This document shows, piece after piece, positions 62,511 through 64,000 of a stretch of 64,000 nt of DNA. The stretch is taken from the NCBI RefSeq assembly GCF_010500845.1, contig NZ_JAAAMI010000002.1, forward strand, positions 310,001-374,000, given 5' to 3'. The notes beneath the pieces are model-generated. The model did not search any database, had not been told where the DNA came from, and saw nothing but the letters and a program-made list of their open reading frames with translations. This stretch comes from Flagellimonas sediminis (GTDB taxonomy: Bacteria > Bacteroidota > Bacteroidia > Flavobacteriales > Flavobacteriaceae). Made by a program: the position numbers and the translations under genes. Every line of letters begins with the position of its first letter. The first letter of the stretch is position 1.

Positions 62511-63464
62511 ATGAATTTTGATACCATTGGTGAAATGGCCCTGGGTAGTAGATTAAGGGCGTTGAGCGAAACGGTTACTGAAGATGCAGGGCGGATCTAT
62601 GATCTTTATGATGTGGAACTAAAGCCAAAATGGTTTCCCGTTTTCCACTTCCTGTCCCATAATGCAACGGGAACACCCATCACAACCATTGCCAACGAAG
62701 TGGGACACTCCCACCCCTCCGTGATCAAAATAGTCAAGGAGATGTCCAAAGCCGGATTGGTCGTAGAACAAAAGGACAAATTGGATGGACGTAAAAACAA
62801 CATCTCCCTGACCCAAAAAGGAATAGACCTTTCCATAAAAATACAGGAGCAATATCTGGATGTGCAGAGTGCCATAAAGGATATGCTGGACCAAACCAAC
62901 CACAACATTTGGCTGGCCATCCAAGAGTTTGAATACTTGCTGGGTGAAAAATCCCTTCTTAAACGGGTCATGGAACAAAGGAAAGCAAGGGAGTCTTCAA
63001 ACATAACCCTTGTTGATTATAGGCCAGAGCATTACCCCGCGTTCAAACACCTTAATGAAGAATGGATCACCTCCTATTTTAAAATTGAAGATGCGGATAG
63101 AAAAGCTTTGGAAAATCCCAAGGAACATATATTGGACACTGGTGGGAAAATATTGGTGGCCTTACAGAACGGCACTGTTTTGGGCGTTTGTGCCCTTATT
63201 AAAATGCAGGACAACCATTATGACTATGAGCTGGCCAAAATGGCCGTATCCCCTTTGGCAAGAGGAAAGGGCGTTGGATACTTATTGGGAAAAGCCATTG
63301 TGGAAAAAGCCAGATCCTTGGGTGCTTCCAACATATACCTGGAGAGCAATACCATTCTAAAACCGGCCATATCACTTTATGAGAAGTTGGGTTTTCAAAA
63401 AGTGGCCGGGCACTTTACACCTTATGAGCGGTGTAACATTCAAATGGAACTTAAACTACACTAA
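62511..63464 (+). CDS. MarR-type winged helix fused to GNAT acetyltransferase
   Basis: A 317-residue two-domain protein. Residues ~1-150 form a MarR-like winged helix (TTIANEVGHSHPSVIKIVKEMSKAGLV, DGRKNNISLTQKG). Residues ~155-317 form a GNAT acetyltransferase with the acetyl-CoA loop MAVSPLARGKGVGYLLGKAIVEKA and a C-terminal LYEKLGFQKV. The fusion is a known bifunctional helix-turn-helix/GNAT type. It likely represses itself through the palindrome upstream. A DUF2000 gene follows by 5 bases. Confidence 0.92.
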   Translation: MNFDTIGEMALGSRLRALSETVTEDAGRIYDLYDVELKPKWFPVFHFLSHNATGTPITTIANEVGHSHPSVIKIVKEMSKAGLVVEQKDKLDGRKNNISLTQKGIDLSIKIQEQYLDVQSAIKDMLDQTNHNIWLAIQEFEYLLGEKSLLKRVMEQRKARESSNITLVDYRPEHYPAFKHLNEEWITSYFKIEDADRKALENPKEHILDTGGKILVALQNGTVLGVCALIKMQDNHYDYELAKMAVSPLARGKGVGYLLGKAIVEKARSLGASNIYLESNTILKPAISLYEKLGFQKVAGHFTPYERCNIQMELKLH

Positions 63465-63469
63465 CCTAA

Positions 63470-63883
63470 ATGGAAGTTGAAAACAAAATAGCAATGGTCA
63501 TAAAGAATGATCTTATGGATTGGCAAAAGCTCAATGTCGCATCATTTTTAGCAAGCTCCATAGCGATACAATTTCCTGAAACCCACGGGAAATCATTTGT
63601 AAACGCATCGGGATCTCAATATCTTCCTTTTATCAAACAACCCATTCTTATTTACAAAGCTGATGTCCAGCTTCAAATTGATAGGGCATTCGCAAGGGCC
63701 AAACAAAGGGAGTTGAATATCGGAATATATACCCATCCCCTATTCGTCACCAAAAACGAAGATGAAAATCATATTGCAATGGGTAGGTTCTCGGATGAAA
63801 ATCAAACTTTGGTCGGGATTATCGTATATGGCGATAAAAGAAAGGTGGGCAAAGCTTTGGACGGACTTAAGTTTCACGGATAA
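63470..63883 (+). CDS. DUF2000 family protein
   Basis: A 137-residue cytoplasmic protein with the DUF2000 layout: MVIKNDLMDWQKLNVASFLAS at the N-terminus, a central QYLPFIKQPILIYKAD and a C-terminal GIIVYGDKRKVGKALDGL. Function unknown. It is 5 bases after the MarR-GNAT gene, so part of its operon and probably under the same repression. No confident gene was seen in the last 117 bases of the window. Confidence 0.88.
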   Translation: MEVENKIAMVIKNDLMDWQKLNVASFLASSIAIQFPETHGKSFVNASGSQYLPFIKQPILIYKADVQLQIDRAFARAKQRELNIGIYTHPLFVTKNEDENHIAMGRFSDENQTLVGIIVYGDKRKVGKALDGLKFHG

Positions 63884-64000
63884 GGAGCATGGACATACCA
63901 CTAAGGGAATTCAATTACAATGCTACGACCACGTGGGCACTTAGCTGATCCTTTTTGACTAATGCAAGAGTCGATTTGGATACATTCTTCGTGATATGGT

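Noticed and set aside
63884..64000. Possible genes at the right edge (short plus frame from 63889; minus frames ending at 63901 and 63915 that run off the window)
   Set aside because: Too short to judge; two minus-strand frames are equally plausible and neither shows a recognisable motif.

Overview
The window is a chromosomal stretch of a marine-type Flavobacteriaceae bacterium (Bacteroidota). The evidence is the family content (DUF4249 lipoprotein beside a carboxypeptidase-regulatory TonB receptor, DUF6090, GIN-domain surface proteins, a short 287-residue primary sigma factor, fused HisIE), many lipoproteins with a lipobox, absence of strong Shine-Dalgarno sites, and Bacteroidota-type TAnnTTTG promoter boxes. 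From memory the gene set resembles the Muricauda/Allomuricauda group, but the sequence alone does not prove the genus.

Layout. 1-2490: end of a histidine operon (hisA partial, a DinB-like gene, hisF, hisIE). 2504-9740: an ECF sigma/anti-sigma locus with surface proteins, divergent from a TonB receptor/DUF4249 pair; three promoters here share TGCAACC-N15-TGTCTnT, so they form a visible local regulon. 9859-12502: VWA protein plus MoxR/ChlI-like AAA+ ATPase. 13149-14817: cysE-cysM. 16.2-18.2 kb: an AT-rich insert with a CxxC microprotein, a second sigma factor, membrane proteins and a frameshifted gene, followed by a decayed duplicate of the 5' end of the DUF72 gene at 19629. 19.6-24.9 kb: DUF72, thioesterase, M19 dipeptidase, a degenerate Hpt-like protein, two paralogous microproteins and rpoD. 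25-33 kb: helicase, glycosyltransferase, ankyrin protein, D-aminoacylase-like lipoprotein and an alpha/beta hydrolase.

33.4-37.7 kb: the agmatine-to-putrescine pair aguB-aguA with a small lipoprotein, then a striking single gene joining an XRE DNA-binding domain, membrane helices, a lipobox and a complete SxxK serine hydrolase. 38-46 kb: porin, VIT1 family transporter, DUF6090, two more serine hydrolases, menB. 45.9-49.3 kb: pirin and an operon of 3D-domain lipoprotein, peptidoglycan amidase and M14 peptidase. 49.6-52.4 kb: two convergent DUF1080 genes and a VWA lipoprotein. 52.6-53.6 kb: a MoaD-like protein without its diglycine tail and MobA. 53.7-56.1 kb: a GntR/FCD regulator divergent from a trehalase, with a perfect 16-bp palindrome between. 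56-64 kb: lipoproteins, aldehyde dehydrogenase, an outer-membrane-type protein, a metallophosphoesterase, a MarR-GNAT fusion and a DUF2000 protein.

Most of the window is ordinary chromosome. The best leads are the ECF promoter trio, the XRE/serine-hydrolase fusion, the AT-rich insert with the DUF72 duplication scar, and several microproteins too short for routine gene calling. No rRNA, tRNA, CRISPR array, intact insertion sequence or prophage was seen.
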